From Pyrobaculum ferrireducens (lineage in GTDB: Archaea > Thermoproteota > Thermoprotei > Thermoproteales > Thermoproteaceae), in NCBI RefSeq assembly GCF_000234805.1, contig NC_016645.1:2146391-2210390 (forward strand): a stretch of 64,000 bases of DNA, in the 5' to 3' direction. The notes below the pieces were generated by a model, which was given only the letters and a program-made list of their open reading frames with translations, made no database searches and was not told the DNA's origin. The position numbers were made by a program, and so were the translations under genes. This document shows, one piece after another, positions 1 through 7,847 of this stretch. Every line of letters begins with the position of its first letter. The stretch's first letter is position 1.

Positions 1-315
1 AGCGGCGTCCACGGCGCCGTATTGGTGTACCACAATATTTCTAAACCTCACCACGGCTCTGTACCTCTTAAACTCGTCCTCGTCTATAACTCCCGCGGTC
101 CTCAGCTTCACGCCGGCGTCGATATAGCCCTCCACCTCCATGCCAAGCGCCGCCGCCGCCTTAACGGCTATGTCTATGAGCGCCTGGGCCTGCGCCTGGA
201 GCATGTAGACAGCTGAGAAGAACTTATACACATCGTCGAGGTCCTCAACTTTCACGTTGTCGAGTAGCGACGTGTAGTACAGAAGGAGCTTAAGTATCCT
301 CTCTACTGCGCCCAT
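1..315 (-). CDS. HepT-like HEPN-domain toxin/RNase (3' part cut by window edge)
   Basis: A 105-codon open frame on the minus strand that leaves the window without a stop, so the C-terminus is missing. The start is an ATG at 315, inside the last codons of the upstream nucleotidyltransferase gene (13-base overlap). The protein is mostly helical and contains RNIVVHQY at about residues 93-100, which fits the Rx4HxY motif of HepT-type HEPN RNases. In this family the HEPN protein is an RNase toxin and the adjacent MNT protein neutralises it, in characterised cases by adding AMP to the Tyr of this motif. Order here is antitoxin first, toxin second. Function is inferred from motif and pairing. Confidence 0.8.
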   Translation of the reverse strand, partial: MGAVERILKLLLYYTSLLDNVKVEDLDDVYKFFSAVYMLQAQAQALIDIAVKAAAALGMEVEGYIDAGVKLRTAGVIDEDEFKRYRAVVRFRNIVVHQYGAVDAA

Positions 316-713
316 TTCCTCATCACGGCCTTTATCTGTGTCTCTAAAAGCTCAAGCTTTTCCGAGTCGATCATAAAGTCGAAACAGGGATACAGCAACC
401 TAGATCTAATTTCTAGAAACTCGTCGAGATTTCTGAAATAGAGAACTCTGCCCCGACCCAGCACGTCTATTATAAGCGAGCACGGGAGGCTCTCGTAGCC
501 GTTTAGAACCACCAGATCCACGTCCTCCTCCCTGACCCCGAGAAATCTAGCCAAGGCGTACAAAAGATCCACGTCCCTATCCACGTCCTCTAGCCAGACC
601 CCGATATCCCAATCACTCTTCACAGCTCTCCCCCACGCCCTCGAGCCGAACAGCACAGAGAAAACTACAGAAAACTCCCTCCACGGGAAGAGGCGTAGCT
701 TTTCAATATCCAC
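303..713 (-). CDS. MntA-like nucleotidyltransferase (antitoxin of HEPN/MNT pair)
   Basis: 136 residues, GTG start at 713. A GS-x9-DxD motif (GSRAWGRAVKSDWD, about residues 23-36) marks the minimal nucleotidyltransferase fold; the second half carries a conserved-looking hydrophobic core and an acidic stretch (EEDVDLVVL) that may supply the third carboxylate. It precedes and overlaps the HepT-like gene by 13 bases, the classic translational coupling of HEPN/MNT modules. Such proteins are thought to AMPylate the partner toxin. A TATA-like stretch (minus strand, about 742-735) lies about 27 bases upstream of the GTG and supports this start. Confidence 0.8.
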   Translation of the reverse strand: MDIEKLRLFPWREFSVVFSVLFGSRAWGRAVKSDWDIGVWLEDVDRDVDLLYALARFLGVREEDVDLVVLNGYESLPCSLIIDVLGRGRVLYFRNLDEFLEIRSRLLYPCFDFMIDSEKLELLETQIKAVMRKWAQ

Positions 714-750
714 CTGAGAAACTAAGGGCTGGTAATAAATATTGAAATGC

Positions 751-758
751 TTTTATAG
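751..758 (+). promoter_or_regulatory. TATA box for the small gene at 777
   Basis: TTTTATAG, first base 26 bases before GTG 777. This spacing, seen for most genes in the window, favours the internal GTG 777 over the upstream TTG 765 or GTG 768. Confidence 0.55.
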
Positions 759-776
759 TGGTTTTTGGTGCGTGGC

Positions 777-1013
777 GTGGAGCCCGACGTGACAGCCGCC
801 ATGTTGCGCCGGGTGGAGGAGCTACAGCGCCTCGCGGACAGCATAGCGGAGCACCACCCCTACTGGCCTGCGTTGCACTTCACGCTTCAATTGCTCAGAA
901 GGCTTGTGGAGAAGTGGCACGAGGACTTCAGCGGGGAGGAGTACGAAGAGCTGACTTGGCTGGCTGAGAAGGTGCTGGACAGCGTCAAGAAAATTCAGCC
1001 CCGACAGGAATGA
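777..1013 (+). CDS. small hypothetical protein
   Basis: About 78 residues, acidic and helical, with no motif I recognise. Three in-frame starts exist (TTG 765, GTG 768, GTG 777); the TATA box at 751-758 best fits a leaderless start at 777. The last codons overlap the candidate C/D-box sRNA on the opposite strand. The sequence is rich in Leu, Glu and Trp and has no signal peptide or membrane segment. It sits alone between a HEPN/MNT pair and malQ. Coding is likely from promoter spacing and composition, but the function is unknown. Confidence 0.55.
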   Translation: MEPDVTAAMLRRVEELQRLADSIAEHHPYWPALHFTLQLLRRLVEKWHEDFSGEEYEELTWLAEKVLDSVKKIQPRQE

Positions 1014-1047
1014 CATCACCAGTCAGGGGCGGCACACATCTTCACAC
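993..1047 (-). ncRNA. candidate C/D-box sRNA (2'-O-methylation guide)
   Basis: Read on the minus strand: C-like box GTGAAGA (1045-1039), 12-base guide, D' box CTGA (1026-1023), 3-base spacer, C'-like box GTGATGT (1019-1013), 14-base guide, D box CTGA (998-995). Order and spacing match archaeal C/D-box guide RNAs; C and C' each differ from the RTGATGA consensus at one position. A TATA box on the same strand (TATTTAAAG, 1073-1065) lies just past the malQ stop and predicts transcription starting near 1046, directly before the C box. The RNA is partly antisense to the end of the 777-1013 gene. I could not match the guides to rRNA or tRNA targets by eye. Confidence 0.6.
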
Positions 1048-1064
1048 AAAATCCCCGGGGCAGG

Positions 1065-1073
1065 CTTTAAATA
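1065..1073 (-). promoter_or_regulatory. TATA box for the candidate C/D-box sRNA
   Basis: TATTTAAAG read on the minus strand, immediately downstream of the malQ stop codon (1075-1077). No protein gene starts downstream of it on this strand, but the candidate sRNA does, at the expected distance of about 27 bases. Confidence 0.5.
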
Positions 1074-1074
1074 C

Positions 1075-2481
1075 TCAACGCCCGTAGAGCCGGGCTAGGC
1101 TCCTCAGCCTCCTCCACTGGCGTGGCTCCGGTTGCTTTGCCATCCTCCAGCGCCAGTTGCCTCCAACTGTGCCGGGGCGGTTCATCCTCGCCTCGGGGCC
1201 CAGCCCCAGCACGTCTTGCATGGGGACAACGGCCACGTCTGCGACGGACATGTAGGCCAGCTTTATGAAGCACCAGTTGACCGCCTCTCTGCAGTTACTG
1301 TACTGCCGGAACTCCCGCCGGGCCCGGGGGCTTGCCTCTTGGAGATACCACCCCACAGCGGTGTTGTTGTCGTGGGTTCCAGTGTACACCACGGAGTTTT
1401 TCACATGGTTGTGGGGCTTGTGGGGGTTTGCCGGGTTCCCGTCCCAGGCGAATTGAAGCACCCTCATGCCGGGGAGGCCCAGTTCGTCTCTCAGCGCCTC
1501 CACGTCGGGGGTTATGTAGCCGAGGTCCTCCGCAATGAGCCTTCCCAGCTCCACCGCCGCCGAGGCGGCGTCGAAGAGCCTCTTCCCCGGCGACGGGGCC
1601 CACCTCCCCCTCGCAGCCGTCGTCTCTCCCCCGGGAATCTCCCAGTAGGCCAGGTACCCCCTGAAGTGGTCAAGCCTCACGTAGTCGAATACCTCCAGCA
1701 TGTGTCTCAGCCGCTCCACCCACCATCTGTAGCCGTCACGCTCGAGGGCCTCCCAGTTGTAGACGGGGTTGCCCCAGAGTTGTCCCGTGGCTGAGTAGTA
1801 GTCCGGCGGCACGCCGGCGACGTAAAGAGGCTTGCCGTCATCCCCCACTTTGAAGTACTGTCTGTACCTCCACACGTCTACGCTGTCTACGCTGGGGTAG
1901 AAGGGGAGGTCGCCGATGAGGAGGATCCCCAGGTCGTTTACATACTGCTTAAGTCTCTCCCACTGGCTCCAGAAGACGAACTGGGCGAATTTATACAGCT
2001 CGACGAGGCGGCGCGGCGGCGCCTCATCCGGCCAGCGGCCCCACGGGCCGTGCCTCTCTCTCATCGCCATGTAGTATGCGTAGTCCTCCAGCCAGGGGGT
2101 CTTGTCCACGAAGTTTCTATAGTCGCTGAGGGCCCTCGCCTTTTTAAGCGCCTTCTCCAAGACGGCCCTCTTGACCTCCCACGCCTTTACGTAGTCCGCC
2201 CTCTCAGTCGCTGGGCACTGCGGCGCCTGGTCGACTAGGCCGTCTTTCTTCATGAGGTCTAGGCTTATGAGGACGGGGTCGCCGGCGAAGCTCGACACAG
2301 CGTTGTATGGAGAGTTTTCGTACTCGGGCAGGGTGTGGTTGATGGGGAGCGTCTGCCAGTAGGTCTGCCCGGCGTCGGCTAGGCCCTCGGCGAATTTATA
2401 CGCCTCGGGCCCCAGATCCCCCACGTAGCAGCCCCCGGGTAGGGAGGTTATGTGGAGGAGGATCCCCGCCCCTCTCAGCAT
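1075..2481 (-). CDS. malQ: 4-alpha-glucanotransferase (amylomaltase, GH77)
   Basis: 468 residues, close to full length for a compact GH77 enzyme. It transfers alpha-1,4-glucan segments between oligosaccharides or to glucose in glycogen/maltodextrin metabolism, in the cytoplasm. Visible motifs include the nucleophile Asp at about 271 in RLDHFRG, the acid/base Glu at about 318 in AEDLGY and the stabilising Asp at about 371 in GTHDNN; the N-terminus has the typical GILLHITSLPG. Its ATG shares one base with the stop of the upstream unknown gene, so the two are probably cotranscribed from the promoter at 2940-2933. No signal peptide is visible. Confidence 0.95.
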   Translation of the reverse strand: MLRGAGILLHITSLPGGCYVGDLGPEAYKFAEGLADAGQTYWQTLPINHTLPEYENSPYNAVSSFAGDPVLISLDLMKKDGLVDQAPQCPATERADYVKAWEVKRAVLEKALKKARALSDYRNFVDKTPWLEDYAYYMAMRERHGPWGRWPDEAPPRRLVELYKFAQFVFWSQWERLKQYVNDLGILLIGDLPFYPSVDSVDVWRYRQYFKVGDDGKPLYVAGVPPDYYSATGQLWGNPVYNWEALERDGYRWWVERLRHMLEVFDYVRLDHFRGYLAYWEIPGGETTAARGRWAPSPGKRLFDAASAAVELGRLIAEDLGYITPDVEALRDELGLPGMRVLQFAWDGNPANPHKPHNHVKNSVVYTGTHDNNTAVGWYLQEASPRARREFRQYSNCREAVNWCFIKLAYMSVADVAVVPMQDVLGLGPEARMNRPGTVGGNWRWRMAKQPEPRQWRRLRSLARLYGR

Positions 2482-2912
2482 TACAGAGTGAACTCTACGA
2501 CGCCGCTGGTGGTGGACTCCGCCAGTACCTGTTCATCGATTTCAATGTAGTACTGAACCTCCGCCGTATACACCACGTTGTTTCCCTCCTCGCCGCTGGG
2601 GGTCTTGGGGATCTGCGCCTCCATGACGGCGCGGCCCTTCGTGTCGCCTCCCTTGAGAAGGGGGATCTCGAGTCTCGCCTTGATAGAGTCCCCCTCCGTC
2701 TTGACGTCCCACTTCTTCTCGCCTAGCTCGAGGCCGTAGTCCGCCGCGTATATCTGGACCAGCTTGTTGAAGTTTGACCCAGACTCATCCAGCACCACTG
2801 TCATGCCCGCCTCGCGGGGCCACCGCTCCAACTTTTTTACCCTGGCCTGCTCGTCGGCTCCCTTGGAGATCTTTATCGGAATCTCCATCTTCCGGTCGTA
2901 AACCCTGTACAT
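2481..2912 (-). CDS. conserved hypothetical protein cotranscribed with malQ
   Basis: 143 residues from ATG 2912 (a GTG at 2927 would add five). TATA TTTATAAA at 2940-2933 is 28 bases upstream, which favours 2912. The sequence is mixed alpha/beta with many charged residues and a C-terminal run of beta strands; no signal peptide, membrane segment or catalytic motif is evident. The middle holds EAGMTVVLDESGSN and the C-terminal part alternates charged and aliphatic residues. It overlaps the malQ start by one base, which suggests a link to glucan metabolism by context only. I do not recognise the family. Confidence 0.75.
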   Translation of the reverse strand: MYRVYDRKMEIPIKISKGADEQARVKKLERWPREAGMTVVLDESGSNFNKLVQIYAADYGLELGEKKWDVKTEGDSIKARLEIPLLKGGDTKGRAVMEAQIPKTPSGEEGNNVVYTAEVQYYIEIDEQVLAESTTSGVVEFTL

Positions 2913-2932
2913 AAGGTGGTCCCCCACTTAGG

Positions 2933-2940
2933 TTTATAAA
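2933..2940 (-). promoter_or_regulatory. TATA box of the 2912-malQ operon
   Basis: TTTATAAA on the minus strand, 28 bases before ATG 2912. The divergent gene at 3017 has its own box at 2991-2999. Confidence 0.6.
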
Positions 2941-3016
2941 TAATGCTTCCCCCAAGCCCTGAGAGTTTCATGTGAAATGTGTGTGGAGGTTTTTAAATAG
3001 GTGTGGTGGTTTGTAC

Positions 3017-3715
3017 GTGTCTTTAGAGCGGATTTTGTCGGCGGTGAGAGCTTTGATAGCGAAGGAGCTGGTGGGCGGGGGGCTGAGTGTCAACGAGACT
3101 GCTAAGCTACTGGGCTTGACACCTGCTGCGGTTTCGATGTATTTGTCAGGTAAGCGGGGGGGCGAGCTTGTAGAGGAGCTGGCGAAGGACGAGAGGGTAA
3201 TGGCGCTTATTAAGAGCCACGCCGCCGCTTTCCTCGACGCGGCGAGGAGGGGGGTTAGGGGGCCTGTGGATCTGACGGAGCTTGCGAAGGTGGTGTCGAA
3301 CATTTTGGCGCAGAAGTCCCCAAAGGAGCAGCTGGAGGAGTTGATTCGGGCTAGGATCCGCCTAGAGCAGGAGACTGCCACCAGGGCTATGGCGTATTCA
3401 TACAAGGTGCGCAACCCCCTCATAAGGGCGTTGTTTATGCAGATCGCCTCCGACAGCCTTAGACACGCCGAGATCTTGACTATGATTCTAGACTACCTGG
3501 CGGGGAGGCTTAAGGCTGAGGAGGTCGATTTAGGGGAAGAGGAGCTGGAGGCATTGGCCGCGGAGGAGGGGGCGATGAGGGAGAGCATAGCCGAGCTCTA
3601 CAGAGTCGGCGATCCGGTTCTGCGGGCGTTGATACTCTCTATCGAGCTGGATGAAAATAAGCACTTTCAGTTAGTGAAGTCGTTGCAGCTCGCCGCGGGC
3701 CAGGGTAAGCACTAG
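3017..3715 (+). CDS. HTH regulator fused to a ferritin-like helical domain
   Basis: 232 residues from GTG 3017, 26 bases after the TATA box TTTTAAATA (2991-2999); the longer ATG 2972 frame would put the promoter inside the gene. Residues about 25-50 form a Cro/C1-type helix-turn-helix (NETAKLLGLTPAAVSMYLSG). The second half is a four-helix bundle resembling ferritin-like domains: Glu in EQETA, a His in DSLRH, Glu in RESIAE and an ExxH (ENKH). The first ExxH position reads SLRH, so a diiron site may be incomplete. A DNA-binding protein that senses iron, oxygen or peroxide is an inference. The 3' end overlaps coaBC convergently by 45 bases. Confidence 0.75.
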   Translation: MSLERILSAVRALIAKELVGGGLSVNETAKLLGLTPAAVSMYLSGKRGGELVEELAKDERVMALIKSHAAAFLDAARRGVRGPVDLTELAKVVSNILAQKSPKEQLEELIRARIRLEQETATRAMAYSYKVRNPLIRALFMQIASDSLRHAEILTMILDYLAGRLKAEEVDLGEEELEALAAEEGAMRESIAELYRVGDPVLRALILSIELDENKHFQLVKSLQLAAGQGKH

Positions 3716-4882
3716 CCGCGCCAGCTCCCGCTTGTGTCCGGGGCCTATCTCCCTCACGCCGCCTCGCTTGTCAATGAGTATGTAGTGGTCTTTCAAGGTG
3801 CCGAAGCCCATCTTGGAGACGTCGTGTGCCAGGGCGAAGTCCCAGCCGCCGCTTTCCATCCTAGACCTGGCTCTCTCCACAAGCTCCTCCCGGCTGACGT
3901 TGTGCTCAGCTTTGAAGCCTATGACTACCGCGTTGGGGTTTAGCCTCTTGACCTCTTGGGCCGCCTTGGGGGCCTGCCTCAGGGTGATGTGGTAGTGAGT
4001 TAGGGAGCTGTCGATTTTTCCCCTGGCTTTCTCCTCTACGTAGAAGTCTAGGGGGGCGGCGGAGAAGATGAAGAGGTCGTGTTGCCGGGCCCGGTCCACA
4101 ACTGCTTGGTGCATCTCGAGGACAGATGTGACTCTCACCACATCTACTCCGGGGGGCGGCTTAATGGAGGAGGGCCCGAGGACCAGCGTGACTTTTGCCC
4201 CGCGGGCCGCCGCCTCCCTGGCGAAGTAGTACCCCGTCAAGCCGCTGCTCGGCGTGGTTATGTACTTAACGTCGTCTATGTGTTCGTGGGTGGGTCCGGC
4301 GGTTACAAGCACCCTAACGCCGGTGTAGTCGCTGGGTGCCGTCGCGTCGATGACGTATTCAACCACCTCCTCTGGCGGGGGGTACTTCGCCTTGCCCTCC
4401 TCCACGAGCGGAGGGACAACCACGGCCCTCTTCCCGAGCCTCTCCACCGCCTCTCTCACCGGCGTGGAGTTCCACATCGCCAGGTTCATGGCGGGTACCA
4501 CCACCGTTTTCGCCTCCGCCGCGGCTAGGGCGCATGTCAATGCGGCGTTGTCTGCGATGCCGAGGGACAGCTTGGCTAGGGTGTTGGCGGTGGCTGGCGC
4601 TACTAAAACGACGTCGGCTTTGGCGCAGATCTCGACGTGTTCCGCGGCGCCCGTGAGCCTAACCACCGGCTTCCTCCCAGTGGCCCACCAAAATAGGTGG
4701 GGCGATACCAGCCGCGCGGCTTTTGGAGTCATGAAGGTGTAGACGTCGGCTCCGTGGCGGATCAGTAGCCGCGCGACGTCGATAGATTTGTAGAGAGAGA
4801 CGCCGGAGGATACCAAGAGTACGACCCTCTTCGCCTTCAGTAGCTGGCTGTATGTCCCTCTAATCGCCTCTACCTCAGACAC
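3671..4882 (-). CDS. coaBC: bifunctional phosphopantothenoylcysteine decarboxylase / phosphopantothenate-cysteine ligase
   Basis: 403 residues. Makes 4'-phosphopantetheine for coenzyme A from phosphopantothenate and cysteine. The N-terminal flavin decarboxylase domain (about 1-180) shows the catalytic His in EHVEI, a PATANT variant of the PASANT motif and PAMNLAMW. The C-terminal ligase domain (about 185-400) has VLVTAGPTHEHID near 190 and ARGKIDS with the conserved Lys. It overlaps the upstream speE-like gene by 8 bases (ATG inside that gene's end), so the two are probably one operon. The 3' end overlaps the regulator gene on the other strand. Confidence 0.95.
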   Translation of the reverse strand: MSEVEAIRGTYSQLLKAKRVVLLVSSGVSLYKSIDVARLLIRHGADVYTFMTPKAARLVSPHLFWWATGRKPVVRLTGAAEHVEICAKADVVLVAPATANTLAKLSLGIADNAALTCALAAAEAKTVVVPAMNLAMWNSTPVREAVERLGKRAVVVPPLVEEGKAKYPPPEEVVEYVIDATAPSDYTGVRVLVTAGPTHEHIDDVKYITTPSSGLTGYYFAREAAARGAKVTLVLGPSSIKPPPGVDVVRVTSVLEMHQAVVDRARQHDLFIFSAAPLDFYVEEKARGKIDSSLTHYHITLRQAPKAAQEVKRLNPNAVVIGFKAEHNVSREELVERARSRMESGGWDFALAHDVSKMGFGTLKDHYILIDKRGGVREIGPGHKRELARLVLTLARGELQRLH

Positions 4883-5750
4883 GGTTTATTTTCCTAAACA
4901 CGGGCATGTTCATAAGCCCGATGTGCGTCCTCCCGGTGTAGAACAGAGTTTTGACCCCCCTCTGGGAGAGCCTCCTGTCTATCTCGTCTGCTGTGAGGGA
5001 CTTGGGGTCGTGCACTAGGGAGCCTATTATATAATTCACCGCGTAGCCGAAGGCCGGTATCCACACGTTGTACTCAGCCACGATGGGGAAGTTTTCTCTA
5101 ACTGCGTTTAGAACCATGTCGTATGCCTCTGGGAAGAAGAAGCTGTTTCCAGCCTGGGTGACGACAACGCCCTCATCTCTCAATATTCTCTTTATCTTGT
5201 TGAAGAAGTCGGGGGTGTACAGTTGCTTTGCTATGTCTGAGCTGTAGGGATCGGTGAGGTCCATGATCACTACATCGAATTTCTCGCCCCGACGCAGGGC
5301 GTTTTCTACATATACAAAACCGTCCTCAATCCTCACTTCTGCCCGGGGGTCCTCAAAGGCTCCCTGATGCATTAATGGTAGGTATTTCTTGGATAGCTCC
5401 ACCACGTCGCCGTCGATATCTACCATAACCGCCCTCTTGACTGTGCCGTGTTTAAGCACCTCGCGGAGCGTCGCCCCCTCCCCCCCGCCTAGTATCAAGA
5501 CGTCTTGTGGAGACGGGTGGGTGGCCATGGCTGGCTGTACCAGCGCCTCGTGGTAATACGCCTCGTCTTTGTATGTAGACTGGATGTAGCCGTCGAGCAC
5601 CAGCGCTGGTCCGTAGTCCTCGGTCTCCACTATGAGGATTTCCTGATATTTAGACTTCTTGGAGGCGTATATCGCGTTTATCTTAATTAGGAGTGAGGTG
5701 TTGCCGCTGAGGGGCTCTAACAGAGTGACGGGCCCGGCTACTGTAAACAT
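4875..5750 (-). CDS. speE: polyamine aminopropyltransferase (spermidine synthase family)
   Basis: 291 residues. Transfers an aminopropyl group from decarboxylated S-adenosylmethionine to a diamine; archaeal members may use agmatine, putrescine or longer amines, so the exact product is open. The Rossmann fold carries GGGEGATLREVLK (about 88-100), an acidic MVDIDGDVV and the catalytic-loop MDLTDPY near 163-169. Thermophile polyamines stabilise nucleic acids. A TATA element (TTTAAAAAA, minus strand, about 5778) lies 27 bases before the ATG. Overlap with coaBC implies cotranscription. Confidence 0.9.
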   Translation of the reverse strand: MFTVAGPVTLLEPLSGNTSLLIKINAIYASKKSKYQEILIVETEDYGPALVLDGYIQSTYKDEAYYHEALVQPAMATHPSPQDVLILGGGEGATLREVLKHGTVKRAVMVDIDGDVVELSKKYLPLMHQGAFEDPRAEVRIEDGFVYVENALRRGEKFDVVIMDLTDPYSSDIAKQLYTPDFFNKIKRILRDEGVVVTQAGNSFFFPEAYDMVLNAVRENFPIVAEYNVWIPAFGYAVNYIIGSLVHDPKSLTADEIDRRLSQRGVKTLFYTGRTHIGLMNMPVFRKINRV

Positions 5751-5784
5751 GCCTCACACACCTCCCCGTTTTTTAAACTTTGAG

Positions 5785-7494
5785 CTACCCGGCGTGTTTT
5801 GCGATGAACTCCACGGCTCTGCTGTATGCCTTCACCCGGTTTGACACTTTTGTAATTACGTGGCCCTCGTCTGGCAACACCAACAACTCTACCTCTCTGC
5901 CTAGCTCCCTTAGTCTCTGGGCGAGTTGCTCCGCCTCGTATACCGGGACGCGTATGTCGTTTGCCCCGTGGATTATCATTAACGGCGCCTGAATCTTCTC
6001 CACGTGAGCGGCGGGGGATAGCTGTAGGAGGAGGTCTTTATGTTTCTCCAACGAGCCATACTCGGCCTCTCTATACCTCCGCCTCCACGGGGCAGTCCTT
6101 TCTAAGAATGTCACTAGGTTGAATATGCCGACTATCTCCACGCCGCATGCCCACGCGTCGGGTGCGGTTGCCAGGGCCATTAGGGTCAAGTAGCCGCCGT
6201 ATGAGCCCCCCAGCACGCACGGCTTCTTCTGGAGGTAGCCCTCCTCCCTTAACCACTTGGCGAAGGCCTCTACGTCTCTTATGGCGTCCCACCGCTTTTC
6301 TAGGTCGTCTAGGTGGACGAAGGTTTTCCCGAAGCCGGTGCTTCCGCGGTAGTTCGGCGCGGCGACTGTGAAGCCCGCGGAGAGCAGGGCGGCGACGAGC
6401 GGCTTAAACTCGGGGCGATCCTGGCTTTCCGGACCGCCGTGTAGGTAGACAACGGCGCCGCGTGGCTCCCCCGGCGGGAGGTATATATTTGCGTGTATCT
6501 TCCTACCGTCGAAGCTGGGGTACCACACAGATCTGGGCTCTGGGAGCTTATCCAGCGGCGTGCCGAATTTTGGAGAGTTTGTAACCTGCCTAACTGAGCC
6601 CTGGAATATGTACACCTCGTGGCCCCGGTTTATGCTCGACAGAGAAAAGGCGGCTACTCCCCTACCGTATTCTAGATGCGTAACTACGCCAGGCGGCGTC
6701 GGAAGCTTGTAGGTAAGGCCGGATGGCATGTGCATTTGATAAAGCCCAGACCTCCCCTCTTCGTTTACCGCGAAAAGCATGTAGGCCCCCCATACGTCGA
6801 AGTGCTCCACGTCACGGTCTAACTGAACTAGGTACTTCCAGCTTCCTGTGGCCAAGTCCATCTGCGCGACGCCGACGTACTCCCAGTCGGCGTTTGTGAG
6901 GAATAGTACCTTGCCGTTGCCGATGTATCTCGGGGAGTGGTTCAAGGCCTCTCCTCCGTGCTTCGTCAGCTCTCTGAGCTCTCCATCTCTATATAGGTAT
7001 ATAGAGCTGTCAAGGTTGGTTTCGTAGTGTGTAATAAAGATGCCGGCTTCTGACCACTCCTCCACGACGTTTATCCCGGGCATCTCAGCCGCTCTCTTGA
7101 CCTCCCCGGCGGCGCGGTCGTAAATGTATAGGTAGAAGTCGGTGGAGCTGTCTCTGGTAGATGTGAAGGCGAGCTTTTTACCATCCGGCGACCACGCCCC
7201 CAGGTTGTTAACGCCTTCGGTGGACACTTCGTAAACTCCGCCATCTACAATGTAGATACGCCACTTCTCGTCGCCGTCTCTGTCAGAGGCCAGCGCCACG
7301 GCGCCGTCGCTGGCTACGCGGAAGTCGCCCACCCTCTCATCCCACGGGACTACTACGTCGTGTTGACTGCCGTCGAATCGCCATAGTTGCATCACGCCGG
7401 TGTAGTCGCTTAGGTAGTAGAGCACGCCGCCGGGGCCCCACCTCGGCGTGGTGGCCGACCGCACAGACAACGCCCTCTTTATGAGAAGCTCCAT
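5785..7494 (-). CDS. S9 family serine peptidase (acylaminoacyl-peptidase / prolyl oligopeptidase type)
   Basis: 569 residues from ATG 7494, exactly 27 bases after the TATA box TTATATAC (7521-7514); an upstream in-frame start would add ten residues and contain that box. The N-terminal two thirds form a beta-propeller with WSPDGKKLAFTS-type repeats; the C-terminal alpha/beta-hydrolase domain has the nucleophile Ser in GGSYGGY, Asp in HGANDIRVP and His in DEGHVI. The propeller usually limits substrates to short peptides. No signal peptide is seen, so it is likely cytoplasmic and scavenges small or N-acylated peptides. Exact specificity cannot be read from the sequence. Confidence 0.93.
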   Translation of the reverse strand: MELLIKRALSVRSATTPRWGPGGVLYYLSDYTGVMQLWRFDGSQHDVVVPWDERVGDFRVASDGAVALASDRDGDEKWRIYIVDGGVYEVSTEGVNNLGAWSPDGKKLAFTSTRDSSTDFYLYIYDRAAGEVKRAAEMPGINVVEEWSEAGIFITHYETNLDSSIYLYRDGELRELTKHGGEALNHSPRYIGNGKVLFLTNADWEYVGVAQMDLATGSWKYLVQLDRDVEHFDVWGAYMLFAVNEEGRSGLYQMHMPSGLTYKLPTPPGVVTHLEYGRGVAAFSLSSINRGHEVYIFQGSVRQVTNSPKFGTPLDKLPEPRSVWYPSFDGRKIHANIYLPPGEPRGAVVYLHGGPESQDRPEFKPLVAALLSAGFTVAAPNYRGSTGFGKTFVHLDDLEKRWDAIRDVEAFAKWLREEGYLQKKPCVLGGSYGGYLTLMALATAPDAWACGVEIVGIFNLVTFLERTAPWRRRYREAEYGSLEKHKDLLLQLSPAAHVEKIQAPLMIIHGANDIRVPVYEAEQLAQRLRELGREVELLVLPDEGHVITKVSNRVKAYSRAVEFIAKHAG

Positions 7495-7513
7495 GTGGGG
7501 CAGAGAAACATGG

Positions 7514-7521
7514 GTATATAA
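7514..7521 (-). promoter_or_regulatory. TATA box of the S9 peptidase gene
   Basis: TTATATAC on the minus strand, first base 27 bases before ATG 7494. It decides the leaderless start. Confidence 0.6.
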
Positions 7522-7571
7522 CACTATGGAGACATAGCCCTCAGGTGCTTTTAATTCTTAGTAGAAATATC

Positions 7572-7820
7572 GTGAAGGCGAGGCAGATATCAGCTCTGCT
7601 CTATTACCTGCACAAGGCCAAGTATAGGGAGAGGGGCGGCGTGGTGGTGGTGAGGACCAGCCGCATATGCGGCGTGGATAGGCAGTGCGGCGCAGAGCTT
7701 AGAAAGTTAATGCTCTACCTCGTGGAGAGGGGGGTGGCCGTGCGCCACAGACAGGGCGTCTACCTGGTGAAGAAGCAACTGGTGGACAGGGCTATTGAGC
7801 TTTTGAAAGAATTAGTATAG
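7572..7820 (+). CDS. small hypothetical, possibly winged-helix DNA-binding protein
   Basis: About 82 residues from GTG 7572; a GTG at 7545 would add nine but lies upstream of the TATA-like CTTTTAATT at 7548-7556. The order of helices followed by LRKLMLYLVERGVAVRHRQGVYLV resembles a small winged helix with a beta wing. It contains two Cys (ICGVDRQC) but no complete zinc site. It is basic and cytoplasmic. Located just upstream of the M50 protease gene, which has its own promoter. Function unknown; a regulator is only a guess. Confidence 0.6.
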   Translation: MKARQISALLYYLHKAKYRERGGVVVVRTSRICGVDRQCGAELRKLMLYLVERGVAVRHRQGVYLVKKQLVDRAIELLKELV

Positions 7821-7847
7821 TTTTTTAAGGAGTAACCAAAAGCCCAC

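Noticed and set aside
1132-1794. Long open frame on the plus strand opposite malQ
   Set aside because: It lies fully inside a gene with all catalytic motifs intact, has low-complexity His/Pro/Arg composition and no promoter.
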